Below are positions 35,474 through 46,999 of a stretch of 64,000 nt of DNA, in pieces; within the stretch, counting starts at the first letter, position 1; each line of letters opens with the position of its first letter. This DNA is from Dipteronia dyeriana (taxonomy: Eukaryota > Streptophyta > Magnoliopsida > Sapindales > Sapindaceae). The notes under the pieces were generated by a model that did no database searches, had not been told where the DNA came from, and was given only the letters and a program-made list of their open reading frames with translations. Location of the stretch: the NCBI GenBank assembly GCA_032871835.1, contig CM065299.1:96734652-96798651 (forward strand). The letters run 5' to 3'. The position numbers and the translations under genes are program-made.

Positions 35474-37982
35474 TCATAATAACGCCTCAAACCATTCCAC
35501 GGTGGAGTCTCTAGTAGGGCATGTCTGTCTGTTGTGACCAACTGTATGACAGATACTACATTTGAGTCTTTATTCCTCAGGAATAACTGTGCTCGGGCCT
35601 TCATTACTCAAAGCTGGGTTAGAACATCTCCTCGAATTATGCCCTGGTTGTCGACATCGTCTACAATTCTATGTAGTTGTTCTCTCCGAAGATGAGATAC
35701 GGCGTGAAGCCCTCGGTCGGCCTGCTTGTCTCCTGGAGCTTGGATTCAAAATGACTCTCTCAGCGATGTCAGATGGCACAATCCAAGTGGAAGGATGTCC
35801 AATCGGTATAATAGGAACCGAGTAGGCATCAATAAGTGTTTGTCGTTTGTAGTAGTCCGTACAGAGAGATGTGAAATCCATGTTTCGGTCCCTGTAAAAA
35901 CATTGAAAACGATAAGATTCATGTTTAAGTAATATTAACCATACACAAAATTGTATGATGTACCTTGCGACAGCGAGAGCGTGAGAACATGGAAGAAGGT
36001 CCATTTAGAATTTGTTGCATGTGCAGGTCTTCCGGGCTAAGTCAACAGTCCACTGTTTGCCAGCCCGCTTCACCGAGAATATGTTCCAGTCAGCTGGATT
36101 AACGGTCATAAAATTGCACTTATCTACACATTTGAGGATCACAAGATGTGCTGCATCGGTCAACTGATGACGCATGGATTGTGCAGCCCTATGCCGATTG
36201 TGAAACCAACGTTATAGCATATTCTTAATGAACTCTGTCAAAGTCAACATAGGCAGTTGCCTTGCAAATTTAAGGCATAAGTTTATGCATTCTGCAGCAT
36301 TTGTTGTCATGACCATATACCTTTTATCGAGGCAGTGTACACGGGACCACTTCTTTAGACCGGTATCAATTACATATTCATATGCATTCGGGTGTAAGTT
36401 TCGTAACTCTTCCATGTGCCGGTTATATTGCAACTCGGTGTACGCTCGGGCTGCTTTGTTCATTAATGCGGTAACATCCTCTCTATAATATCGCTTCTTA
36501 ATATTCTCATAAAAGTGCCAGCAGTATATGGTATGAGTGGCATAAGGGAACACTTTAGAAATCCCTGTTTCAATGATTGCATGTTGATCAGAAATGAAAA
36601 CCAAATCATTTATATGACTGAGGGCACTTTTCAAGCAATCCAAAAACCACTCCCATGATAGGTTGTTTTCCGAGTCACCGTCCCCAAAAGCAATTGGATA
36701 AACTTGTTTATTCTCATCTTGTGCAGTTGCAACAAACATTGTGCCCCCGAATCTACCCTTTAAATGGGTACCATTAACGGCAATAACTGGATGCATACAC
36801 CTCTGGAATCCTCTGACTGAGGCACCAAACGACATGAAAAAGTATAGGAATTTACCATTTTTATCGTACTGTAAGTCAGTAATCATTCTGGGATTTTATT
36901 GTTCCAACACGTAACCGAATGATGGCAGCAGTTGGAAGTTTTCCTCATGCATTCCATAGGTCAGTGACAATGCATAATCAAGGGCTTGATGTGCCTTACT
37001 GTACATTATTTGGATGCCATACATTGTTTTCATGTCTGCGATTTTATCCTTCAGACGCATTAGTCGACCATCTTGTTGCTGCAATCTAGGTACAACCACT
37101 TCTCCAATTATGACTGCACTAGCTTGACGATGGCGGCGGTGAATCTCCTCCAACGGACAAGTGTGTTCGTTGATAAAACTTCTTACTTGAAAGTATGTCG
37201 CTTCATCTCTCCTAACCGCTCTTAACTTCCACGTACAGTTGTTCATAAAACAAACCAGATGTAATGTTGTCTTATTCGACCTTTTCACCTTCCACTCGAA
37301 GTTGTGCCGCATTGCAAAATGCCTAACCAATCTCTTCAAATCCTTTTTAGTAGGAAAAATTGACCTTTATATATCATGCTGGTAGGTTCATCTTCTACCA
37401 AGTTTCTGCTTCCACCCATACCAAACGAGTATGATTCTGCTCCTGGAATAACCCACGTTCTGGCATTCTCAGAATCAACTGGAGTTACATCAGGCCGGAC
37501 CTCAGATGTCCCAGCTATATGTACTACAATGGAACTACATATGTGTACACGCCTTGCACTTTTTTCCCTTTCGAACGGTTCTTCATCTTCCTCATTGTTC
37601 GCTACATTATGTACCGGATGCAAATTTGACTTATTAGCCACCTCATGGATTGGTAAGTTATGAGGTTCATTGTTCCGCTAATTGTTCATGTCATTGTACG
37701 ATGTGAACAAATACATTCTCCTAGCATAAACAAAACATTTTCGTCATTTCTTATAAATGTACGACATGTTGTCCCGGGAACGATTGATATAGATTGTAGA
37801 TCAACAATATATTTGTTCACATCGTACTTCACAACGGTTTGTACGATCGACACCAGCTCTTCGTAAGTCATATTTCTGGATATATACATTCCTTGGTTAT
37901 CGGAACCAAGAAACCTCTGACTTCCATTAAGTAATTGCTCTCATTGACCGTTGTAAGATATTACTAATCTAACCTGATCCAT
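35474..37982 (-). pseudogene. MURA-type MULE transposase pseudogene of KI-MULE
   Basis: Read on the minus strand from ATG 37982. An N-terminal domain (MDQVRLVISYNGQ; ISRNMTYEELVSIVQTVV) is followed by the MuDR DNA-binding region (IYKGQFF ... CTWKLRAVRR), the MULE catalytic region (TATAQDENKQVYPIAFGDGD-like block, VFISDQHAII), a SWIM finger (CTC x9 CSH), an intron at 35963-35892, then a GRPRASRR motif and two CX2CX4HX4C zinc knuckles (about 35660-35625 and 35570-35525). Breaks: TGA at 37943, a 1-base loss near 37355, TAA at 36898, 36214 and 36007, TAG at 35671, and one more stop between the knuckles. The first catalytic Asp position (VDGTHLKG in relatives) reads VNGTHLKG here (36775-36773). 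The family catalyses cut-and-paste of MULEs; this copy is dead. Confidence 0.88.
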
Positions 37983-38044
37983 TGTCCTGTGAAAATCATC
38001 ATCACAAACAATTATTAACAAAAAAAATATATATACTTTTACAA

Positions 38045-38715
38045 GTACTAAGAATTACAAAAATTTCTCAACTGTAATGGATCGACAACATGTTCTTCAG
38101 AATCGAGCTTTTTTTGTAATGGATCGACAACATTTGCAAATGGATCGAACTTTTTGGAAAGGGATCGAGAACATTTTCTAAGTGATTGAGCTTTTTTCAA
38201 ATGGATCGAGTACTTTTTATAAGGGATCGAGAACTTTTTCAAGGGTTCGAGAATAATTTACAACGGATTCGAGAACTTTTATTGAGAATATTTGTCAAAT
38301 TATCGAGAACTTTTATCAAGGGATCGAGAATTTTTAACAAGGGAACGGGAACTTTTTCTAAGGGATCGAGAACATTTCTAACGGTTCGAGAACTTTTTTA
38401 AGGGATCAAGAATATTTGTCAAACGATCGAGAACTTTTATCAAGGGATCGAGAACTTTTATCAAGGGACCGAGAACCTTTTCTAAGGGACGGAGAACTTT
38501 TTCTAATGGACCGAGAAATTTTTTAAGGTATCGAGATTATTTGTCAAATTATCGAGAACTTTTATAATGGTTCAAGAACTTTTATCTAGGAATCGAGAAC
38601 TTTTATCTAGGGATCGAGAACTTTTATCTAGGGATCGAGAACTTTTCCTAAGGGATCGAGCATTTTTTTATTGAGCATTTTTTTCTAATAATCGAGTATT
38701 TTTCAAACTAAACAA
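38045..38715 (+). repeat. Right GATCGAGAAC...TTTT tandem array of KI-MULE
   Basis: About two dozen units of the pattern GGGATCGAGAACTTTTATCAA, in the same strand orientation as the left array rather than inverted. It lies just upstream of the MURA start codon and may hold transposase-binding or promoter sequence. Confidence 0.9.
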
Positions 38716-39153
38716 AAACTCGTTCCAATACAAAATAAGCTCGATTCATCTTTAAACATTCTCGGTGACACAAGAAAAAAACACGGATGTTTTCCATTTT
38801 CATACATTCTAGTGCAGAATCTGAAATGGATACATTGTTATCGAGGAATGGATACATTGTTAACCCATACAGAAATGGATACAAAATATCTGAAATGCAT
38901 AAAACAAATTTAAGTGAAGATCATAAATATTTGTTACCTTTTAATGCAAAATATGGAAAGAGACAACTTTTTTATAGACAGAGTCAAGTTTTTCAGACAA
39001 GTTTTTTACAGAGATACCAACAAGTTTAGAAAGTTATTTTTTAAAAATTAAAGTTTAACGATAATTTAGATAGTTCACCATAATAGATGTATTTTAAACT
39101 TAAATTATTAAATGGATGATCACAACACGCCTTCAAAATTCACAATTCACAAT

Positions 39154-40755
39154 GGACAAATACATTATTTAATATTATCAATTTATCTATCCAAGAAAGT
39201 TGGTCGTGGCCTACTCGAGAGTTGTATAAATCAATTAATGCGTACTAATTGCTATGTGAAAACATGACTATAATCATGTAGACCTCAGACGAGTATAAAC
39301 AAAAAGTTATTTAACTTTGACTATTTTTTTTTTCATTATATTATTTTCCATGCTATAAGGATGGGTAAGTTACAAAATTTTCAAATATATATATATATAT
39401 ATATATTTCTAATTGTTGATGTTAGCGATGTGGAAACATGCAGGCATGCAGGCAGCCAACTCCATTAGCTAGCAGTATTTGACAATGTACTTGAGTAGTA
39501 TTCTAAAATAAATTATGATAAACATTGAATTTAAGTTAAGTTTAAATATTAAACTTGATACAAAAAATGTAGGATATCTCCTAAAATCTCTTCTTTCTTT
39601 CTTTTCTTAAACAAAAAAACAATGATTTAATAAAATAAAATAAATAAACAAAATACAATTTTGGTTCTTGTACCTGATTATTATTTAACAAAAAACTATC
39701 TTCCCAAATAATTAAGAACCTTAGATACTCTTATTAATTAACTTTGTTTACCTCGGCTCTTATGAAACATATAATTGATAAATAATTATTAAATAGTTGA
39801 TATCGTTGTTCCTCTCTCTTTTATTTTATTTTTTTGTTCCTTTTTATCATATAAGATTTTCTAACACCTGCGGTAAAAGAAAAAAAAAAGAGTCATCTAG
39901 ATCTCAATTGATTAATATTTAAAAGTACAATGAACCAAATATTACCATCGAAAGAAAAGAAGAGAACCATCAGAATTCATCGTACCTTAAACTTCTTTTT
40001 TCTTATTAATGAAATGTACAGAATAATCATTGTATTGATGAGAAGTTTGAATAAAATATTAAGATCAAAAGTGCTAGAGACTGAATATAGTCTATATATG
40101 CATTGAAAATATATAGATAAATTAAATATAACTTATAACCGTCATATCAACAGCTTTCACAACACCATAAATTAATATGTTCACTATTTTCTTTTAGGCT
40201 TTATATAATTAAAATTTGTTGTCTATATAATAGTACGACGAATTAAGTGTAAAATGAAAGAGAAAGACTAGCCCCACTTAGCAGTTAGCAATGTATATAG
40301 ATGAAATTAAGTTCACGTAGTTGAATAGTGAATATTCTTTAGTATATAGTACATGCGAAGATGACATATATACACACGGGGAGAAATTTTGGGGCTGTCC
40401 TTATTTTTTTTTTTATATCCAAAAGCACATAACGCACGTCGAACAATTTAATGTATGTGTCGTTTTGTGTCTCTTTGGAACAGCACATGTTCATGAACCT
40501 TTTTACAAGCATTGATATTTGAAGTTAGAATACATTTTAAAAAAAAAAATTGAAGCTAGAATGAAAACGCTATAAGATTTATCTTATTGATATATGGACG
40601 AACTTGAAACTTAGGTAAATGACTTTTAGATCAACGATTCAGATCTCATACCTAATCCCAAATTAATATATATCGTAAAAAAAAAAAAAAAAAAATTATG
40701 ACCAAATTTGAGTTTTGAAATATGCATGTAAGTACTTAAGCTTAATCGTGATGGG
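39154..40755. other. AT-rich intergenic stretch, no gene seen
   Basis: A TA microsatellite lies near 39387-39406. The open frame 40321-40515 has no recognisable content. Confidence 0.4.
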
Positions 40756-41285
40756 CTGGGGCGAAGCCAGAACTTATTGTTCAGATGGGTTAAGTATAAT
40801 TTTTTTTAGAGATACATCTGTCCTGCGACGATTCGTATTTGAGACATTATTAAGTTGAATGAACGTAATTTTCTATCCAAACCACACGGTAGCATAAATG
40901 GGTTTTTTTTAAGCAAAATCTCTTTAAAGTGTGTAAAAAAAAGTAAGAACTAATATAATAAAAATGTTATAACTTTTACTACTATAAACATTTAAAATGA
41001 TTCAATTAGGAAATATAGATAAAAAAGTGAAATAAACATTAAAAGACAACATATAACTCAAATAAATTTATTGAGATTATCCCCGATTAAATTAAATTAT
41101 AACCTAGTCTATTTTTATAAATTATCCAGCAACAACTATTATAATTGTCTTCCTTTTGGTATCCTTACTTTTTTCTTTTTTCTTTTTGTTAACAAAAATT
41201 AGGAAAAAATTATAATATTTTTGTTTTAGAAAAAACTAGTCTGGGCTTGAAGCCCAGGCTAGTGTCTAAATACCTCCGCCCCTGG
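40756..41285. repeat. Dispersed repeat bounded by CTGGGGCGAAGCCAG and CTCCGCCCCTGG
   Basis: The ends are short inverted motifs (GGGGCGAAGCC against, reverse-complemented from the right, CCAGGGGCGGAGG). Near the right end is a perfect hairpin TCTGGGCTTGAAGCCCAGGC. The interior is AT-rich and non-coding. The same type of ends appears at 27690-27872. Class unknown. Confidence 0.4.
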
Positions 41286-41734
41286 TGATGGGACCCATTG
41301 GTTGAAAGCATCAACTAAACTCCATTAATTGCTTAATTAACCTTTTGTACTTTTTTTTTTCCGTTCTTCTTTTTACACTGTTTTTTGACTCTTAATAATA
41401 GACAACTTTTATAATTTAACGTGTAACGATAGGATTTTAACCCCTTATAATATAAGTTTAGGAGACAGTGCACATCACTTTGCTAACTGTGAGTGTGCAG
41501 TTAATTACAGTATTATTTTACTTATAATCCATTTAAAGCTTAATTAATTATGGGCATTGTCAAAGTGGTTAAGTACAAATATTATCCCAGATCACATTGT
41601 CGGGCCGCCCTAATCCCATCCAATAATACAAATTAGTGCAGATTCTTAAAAGCAAATGAATTTATCTTCTTGTTCCCATTAATTATTTACTTTTTAGATT
41701 TTTGCAATCCTAGCTACCATTTTACTTTCACTCA
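41286..41734. other. AT-rich intergenic stretch, no gene seen
   Basis: Nothing recognisable beyond homopolymer runs. Confidence 0.4.
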
Positions 41735-42115
41735 GAATTGTAGACTCGTGAATTCACATTCTAAACTCTTTTCAGGCTTTAGATTTAATCTTGGTCAGAA
41801 TTTCATCTTAACTTTTTATAACTAATGATATATTTTTTTATACACCACTTTCGGTAGAGTAACGATTCGAACCTGAAATATTACTATTCAGAAAGAACGT
41901 TTTTACAACAAAACCATATTATAGACTCGTAAATTAACAATCTAACCTTTTTCAAGTCTCAGATTCAGTCTCGGTCTGAGTTTCGCCTTAGCATTTTATA
42001 ACTAATGATACTTCTTTTTATATACCACTTTTGATGAGGTAACAATTCAAATCTAAAATATTACTTGTCTGAATAAACATTCTTACCACCAAATCATATT
42101 ATATGGTTTAATATT
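41735..42115. repeat. Two-copy tandem duplication of about 190 bp
   Basis: Both copies run through tagactcgt, tttataactaatgata, taccact and ccatatta/tcatatta blocks in the same order (for example tagactcgtgaattcacatt near 41742 and tagactcgtaaattaacaat near 41922). They are diverged by substitutions. Confidence 0.8.
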
Positions 42116-43264
42116 ATCTAATGATATTTAATCGTAAGAAAAATTACATGGACAAAATTTGTTCGTTTATCGAAATTGATATATCTTTAAAATATATATA
42201 AATATATATGTATATATATAATAGGATTGGATCCGCTTCCCTCGTTTCTATGTTATTGCTGCTTGTTGGGGTGCAAATTCTCAATCGATAAGTGACCTTT
42301 TGTATATGTTCTGGGCCAGGGACAATTCATTTTATTGGCCTAAGTTGGTTCCATTGTAGTCCAAATGAGGACTATATACGATAAGTACCGGCCAACGAAT
42401 GAGTCCAAATATCCTTTTTAAGGCCCGTTCATATGAGCTTGGGCTTGATTTTTGTTTTTTTTTGTTTGTTTTAGGATATTGTTTTCGAACACTCAAAATA
42501 GATCTGTCGATGTTGATATATTCAACATGATAATCTGAAGAAAGAAATGGTCAACAACAGAGATCTAGTGGAAGCCAATTATTCATTTTCAATCAACAAA
42601 CCTTTTTTTTTTAATTCAAGTATTACAATATGGTTGTCGGGATGAGTTGAGCTTAAATAAAACATAAACGGTCTGGATATTTATTTTCATAACAAGATAT
42701 AACCACCCTGTCATAAAACGGGAGGAAAACTCTACGCGTATACTTATAAAATGTATATAATAAGATTTAAACCCCTTACCACTAACTTGTAGAGGAAATA
42801 TGGGTTTTTGACACTTTTTTGAGTTGGTTTTTTAATACTGTATCTGTTTTAATACCTCGTGTTTAAAAGATACCAAAGCAAACGACTTCCAAAAATGATC
42901 TTACTGTACATATTTTTAATTATTTTTATGACTTTAACTTTTAGAAGATACTTTAAAGTTGTGTGAGATCTATTTCTCTCTCTAACTGTCTTAAAATGAA
43001 AAGCTCTATAAATTGAAATCCAAGTTCGTCTTCTTCTCCAACAAGTTCAAAGTTCATATAGTTACATAAGATCACTCATCTTATCAATTTGTGAATATCA
43101 AACTGATAAGGTGAGTGATTGTATGCAACTTCGAAAAATGTAAATACTGAACAATTGCAATTTAAAAGCAGAATCAACAAAACTGTAGACCATTAACGAA
43201 ACTTTAGGTCAAATATAATGATGGCTATCGCATTTCGAGTGGATGTGATTAGCTTATTGAAGCT
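42116..43264. other. AT-rich intergenic stretch, no gene seen
   Basis: No coding sequence or bounded element was identified. Confidence 0.4.
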
Positions 43265-43377
43265 TATAGAATATTATAGAAAACTATACTAAAGTCTTGG
43301 AGAGTGTTATAAAAGTCTAGGAGAGTGTTACAAAAGTCTCATAGAAAGTCTCTGAGACTTCTGTAACACTCTCCGTG
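43265..43377. repeat. Inverted and tandem short repeats at the hAT-3 target
   Basis: ggagagtgttacaaaagtct-like units on the left are mirrored by agacttctgtaacactctcc. Related units (ctctgtaacactcttcaaga) continue at 44999-45077 and 45882-45960, so hAT-3 and hAT-4 landed in one local repeat of about 32-bp units. Confidence 0.75.
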
Positions 43378-44998
43378 TAGACATGATAGTTTCAGTTCGG
43401 GATAAAGGAAATCAGAATCGGAACTGAAACCGGCCTCAGAAAGGTTTCGGTTCCGATTTTGTTTCCGATTCGGTTTCGACAGCTCCACGGTTCCAATTCC
43501 ATTTTTTTTTACAAAAAAAAAACAGACAGACCCATTCACATGATCATCATCTTCTCCACTCGAGTACCAAATCATCACCATCTCCAACATCCAATGACCC
43601 AAACCCTAACTAATCCATTTTAAAAACAAAAATAAAAGATAAAAAAGAATTTAAAACACAATTAACGATATTGTGGATGGATCTGGAAACCCATCATCGA
43701 TTTGATCGGATGATCACCATAACACAATCATTGATCTGATCTGATGATCACCATAGCACCTTGTCGATCAGATCGAATGATCCTCATAACACCATTATCG
43801 TTATGATGGATCTAGAAACCCACCACTACCACACTCAAGATTAGGGATAGCCATTGGGGAAATGAGGATCGATATAGGTCCCCCATTTCCATCCCTATTT
43901 TTCAAGTCCTCCCTCATCCCCCTCATTTCCCCGTTTGGGGAAAATGGGGATGGGGTAGTTTTGGGGGGAGGTCCCCAATCCCCATCTCCATTTTTCCGTT
44001 TTCCCTCATTTTTTCCATCTTTTCCACTTACCTATTTTCCTTGTTTTAGTAAAAATTACATACTAAAAAAACATACAAACCATTCCAAAGAAGCATATAG
44101 GATTTAAGGTTAGGTTTTAAAGTTATAAAGAAGTATATATACTTAGTAAAATAGAAAGAATAAAAATATTTAGAAAAAAAAATAAAAATTATAAGGTTTG
44201 AGAAAATAGAGAAATAGGGATGGAGGATGCTACCCTCATCCCCATTTCCATAAATTTGAGGGGGAAATGGGGAAATATGGGTGGGGAGGGGTCATCTCCG
44301 TTACATTTCAATTTAGGGATAAAAGTCACCTCCCCGCCCCTAATTTCCCCATTTTTTCTTAAAAAAAACCCTCCTCTAGGGATGAGGGGAATGAGGATTT
44401 GGGTCCCCTGAAATAAATGGCCATCCTTACTCAAGATAAACAACCAAACCGATCTGATTTCCACCTATCACCCATTCCAGTTACCCTGTATTCCACCCAT
44501 TACCAAAACCTAACCCAAATCAGTATACCATCCAATTATTTTTCCCATTCATTTTCCCCAACTTCCTTAGCAAACAAACACTAAAAGAAAAAGCATAAAG
44601 ATCGTGAAGAAGAGATCGAACATCGCGAAGAAGAGATTGAACAACTTTCGAAGAAGAAAAGATCGTGAAGAAATAAATAAATAAAGAGAGAGAGAGAGGG
44701 ATCAGTGTTCTGAGAAGTGAGAAGATAGAAAGAGTGATAAGTGAATATGACATATAAGAATTTAATTTAGGATTTAATGATTTTTATAAAAAAATAAAAA
44801 ATAATGTTGGAATCGTCGGTTTGAACTGGAACCGAAACCGTTGGTTCCAATCCGACTCGAACCGGATGGTTCCTCAAAATTTGGAACCGTCCAGGTACCA
44901 GTTTCGGTCTGGTTTCAAAATCGAAATCGGAAAAATCGGTTTCGGTTTCAGATTTTCAGTTCGATTCATTGGTTCGAACTGAATCGGTGCCATGCCTA
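43378..44998. mobile_element. Non-autonomous hAT element hAT-3 (hAT-2-like ends)
   Basis: The left end is TAGACATGATAG...TTCAGTTCGG and the right, reverse-complemented, TAGGCATGGCACCGATTCAG. CGGTTTCGG/AACCG-type clusters lie near both ends (43395-43495 and 44815-44985). Flanking 8-mers tctccgtg and tcttcaag agree at only 5 of 8, so the duplication is degenerate or lost. No transposase remains. It contains the nested element hAT-5. Confidence 0.75.
43842..44429. mobile_element. Non-autonomous hAT element hAT-5 nested in hAT-3
   Basis: The left end TAGGGATAGCCATT and right end (reverse complement) TAAGGATGGCCATT match the widespread plant hAT form TAGGGATGGC. A perfect 8-bp duplication ctcaagat flanks it (43834-43841 and 44430-44437). 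Its subterminal regions repeat GGGGATGGGG/CCCCATTTCC motifs in both orientations, a different code from the CGGTT motif of its host. 588 bp, no coding sequence. Confidence 0.92.
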
Positions 44999-45077
44999 TC
45001 TTCAAGACTTCTATAAAGCTCTGTAACACTCTTCAAGACTTCTATCGAGCTCTGTAACACTCTTCAAGACTTCTATC
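44999..45077. repeat. Tandem 32-bp repeats between hAT-3 and hAT-4
   Basis: gctctgtaacactcttcaag followed by acttctat recurs at this spot and resumes after hAT-4 at 45882. Confidence 0.8.
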
Positions 45078-45881
45078 TTGACATGACTCCGGTTCCGGTT
45101 CCGGTTCCACCGGTTCGGAACCGTTTTTTTTTAACCCAATCACATACATATCCAATATTCTGATTTCCAACCCCAAGTCCTCAACCCAGAAACCCAGATC
45201 AGTGAGAATACAATATCACATTCATCCCCAAATCACCCAAATCACCCAAATCAACCCTATTCTCTCTCGCAAATCAACATAAATCAACTCAATTCTCTCT
45301 CACAAATCACCAAAAATAACCCCAAATCAGTAAATCACCTACCACTGGTCCAAATCAACCCTAAATCAGTAAATCATCCATCACTCAAATCATCTCGTGA
45401 ATCGAATAAGAAGAAGATTCGAAGTAGAAGAAGAAGAAGAAGAAGAAGAAGAAAAAGAAAAAGGAAGAAGAAGAAGCGACCGTCCGGCGTCCGTCGATTG
45501 TCGGTGTAAGATGAAAAAGCGATCGAACTTTGAAGAGAACCAGTCAACCAGAAAGAAAGAGAGAGAGTCAGAGATAGAGGGAAGACTGAGAGAGTGAGAG
45601 TTTTATAATATATATATATATATATATATACACACATTGGAACCGTCGGTTCGAACCGGAGCCGAAACTATTGGTTACAGCCCGGTTCAAACCGGGCGGT
45701 TCCTCAAAATTTGGAACTGAAATTATAATCGCCCTGGTATCGATTCTTGTTTCGGTCTGGTTCTGAAACAGAAGCCGAATTTTTTTATTCTGATTTCGAT
45801 TTTTACAGTTCTGGTTTCGGTTTCAGTTCCGGTTCGGTTCGGTTCGGTTCGCTGGTTCGAACTGAATCAACGTCATGTCTA
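45078..45881. mobile_element. Non-autonomous hAT element hAT-4 (hAT-2-like ends)
   Basis: The left end is TTGACATGACTCCGGTTCC and the right, reverse-complemented, TAGACATGACGTTGATTC. The string acttctatc is present directly outside both ends (45069-45077 and 45882-45890), matching an 8-bp hAT duplication extended by one base from the target repeat. CGGTTCCGGTT/GGTTCGG clusters lie at both sides. A GAA microsatellite (about 45405-45475) and a TA microsatellite (about 45608-45630) are internal. 804 bp, no transposase. Confidence 0.85.
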
Positions 45882-46180
45882 ACTTCTATCGAGCTCTGTA
45901 ACACTTTTTGAGACTTTTTGTAACATTCTCTAAGACTTCTATCTAGACTTTAGAACATTCTCCGAGACGTTCCACTTACCTATTTATTGTTCATCATTTT
46001 CCCCACTCGAAAGTCCCAACCCTTAACAATGGAAGATTCAAAATTGAAACCCAATTTGGGTTTTAAATTGAACAAAAAGCTCGACCTCCGAGTGCGTCAG
46101 CGTATCACAATGTTATCGTCGTTCGAGTGATCGCTTGGGTTTTAACGAAACTTTTTCTTTCTACTTCACAACCCTATCAC

Positions 46181-46991
46181 TAGGGGTGGGCACCGACCCG
46201 ACTAGATTGAGTTGGGTTAATAAAATATAACCTAACCCAACCGGAAAACCCGTCATTAATAATAAAAAATAAATTAAATAACTTTATTTATTATTATATC
46301 TATTATGAAATCTCATTTTTTATTATAAATGATAAATATAAATACATAATTTTAAATATTGTATACCGTAAATATATAATACAATTATTAAAAACATGCA
46401 ATTAAACTGTCATAATCTTTTATATTAATTGGCACGTCCTTAATTATACTTTAAAATGTATTTTTTTAGGATTTGATTAAGAATTTGGTAGAAAAAAGTC
46501 TAATAATTGTATATAAATTTAAACTATTATGTTGATTGAAATAAATAATAGATTATCCAACCATAAGATATTCGATAAAGTGATTATAATTATAAAATTG
46601 ATAGGAGGTTTAGATGGAGGCTTTCCAAGTTAAATAAATTGTTATATTTTTATTTTTTAATTATACAATAAATATTTAAACAATTTGTATTATATATTGT
46701 GATTTGATTTTGATGTTTTTAAGAACTAAACTTTATGTGATATGATATTATGGTGAAAAATTATTTTAAATTTTAATTTTGATATAACAAAATTTGAATT
46801 CAAATATATTTTTTCTATTGGGTTTAAAAAGTCTAACCCGACCCAACCCAACCCAACCCAACCCGATAAATATTGGGTTATGTTGGATTGGGTAGTTAAA
46901 ATTTACGTTGGGTTGGATTAGGTTAACCCAACCCAACCCAACTCAACTCAACTCAACTCAACTCAACTCAATCTGAAAACATCCACCCCAA
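46181..46991. mobile_element. Non-autonomous hAT element hAT-6 with CCCAA subterminal repeats
   Basis: The left end is TAGGGGTGGGCACCGACCCG and the right, reverse-complemented, TTGGGGTGGATG. Flanking 8-mers cctatcac (46173-46180) and cctataac (46992-46999) match at 7 of 8. The subterminal zones are built of AACCCAACCC and its complement (46215-46250, 46830-46975), ending in an ACTCA microsatellite. The interior is AT-rich and non-coding. Confidence 0.85.
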
Positions 46992-46999
46992 CCTATAAC

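Larger units (their letters stand above)
30475..39139. mobile_element. Large Kaonashi-type (ULP1-carrying) Mutator-like element, KI-MULE
   Basis: Between two arrays of GATCGAG-containing repeats lie convergent genes for a ULP1-like cysteine protease (+) and a MURA-type transposase (-). MULEs carrying ULP1-like genes are known in plants as Kaonashi (KI) elements, which were described as lacking long terminal inverted repeats; none are visible here either. The string tcacaattcacaat occurs just outside both ends (30461-30474 and 39140-39153) and is the best candidate for the target duplication. It is longer than the usual 9-11 bp and internally repetitive, so the exact ends are uncertain. Both genes are broken. 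Confidence 0.75.

Noticed and set aside
30905..38715. The GATCGAG arrays as a CRISPR array or as terminal inverted repeats
   Set aside because: Units are degenerate, lack unique spacers of fixed length, and both arrays have the same orientation in a plant transposon.
45374..45637. Minus-strand Leu/Phe-rich and + strand Glu/Lys-rich frames
   Set aside because: They are products of the GAA microsatellite inside hAT-4.
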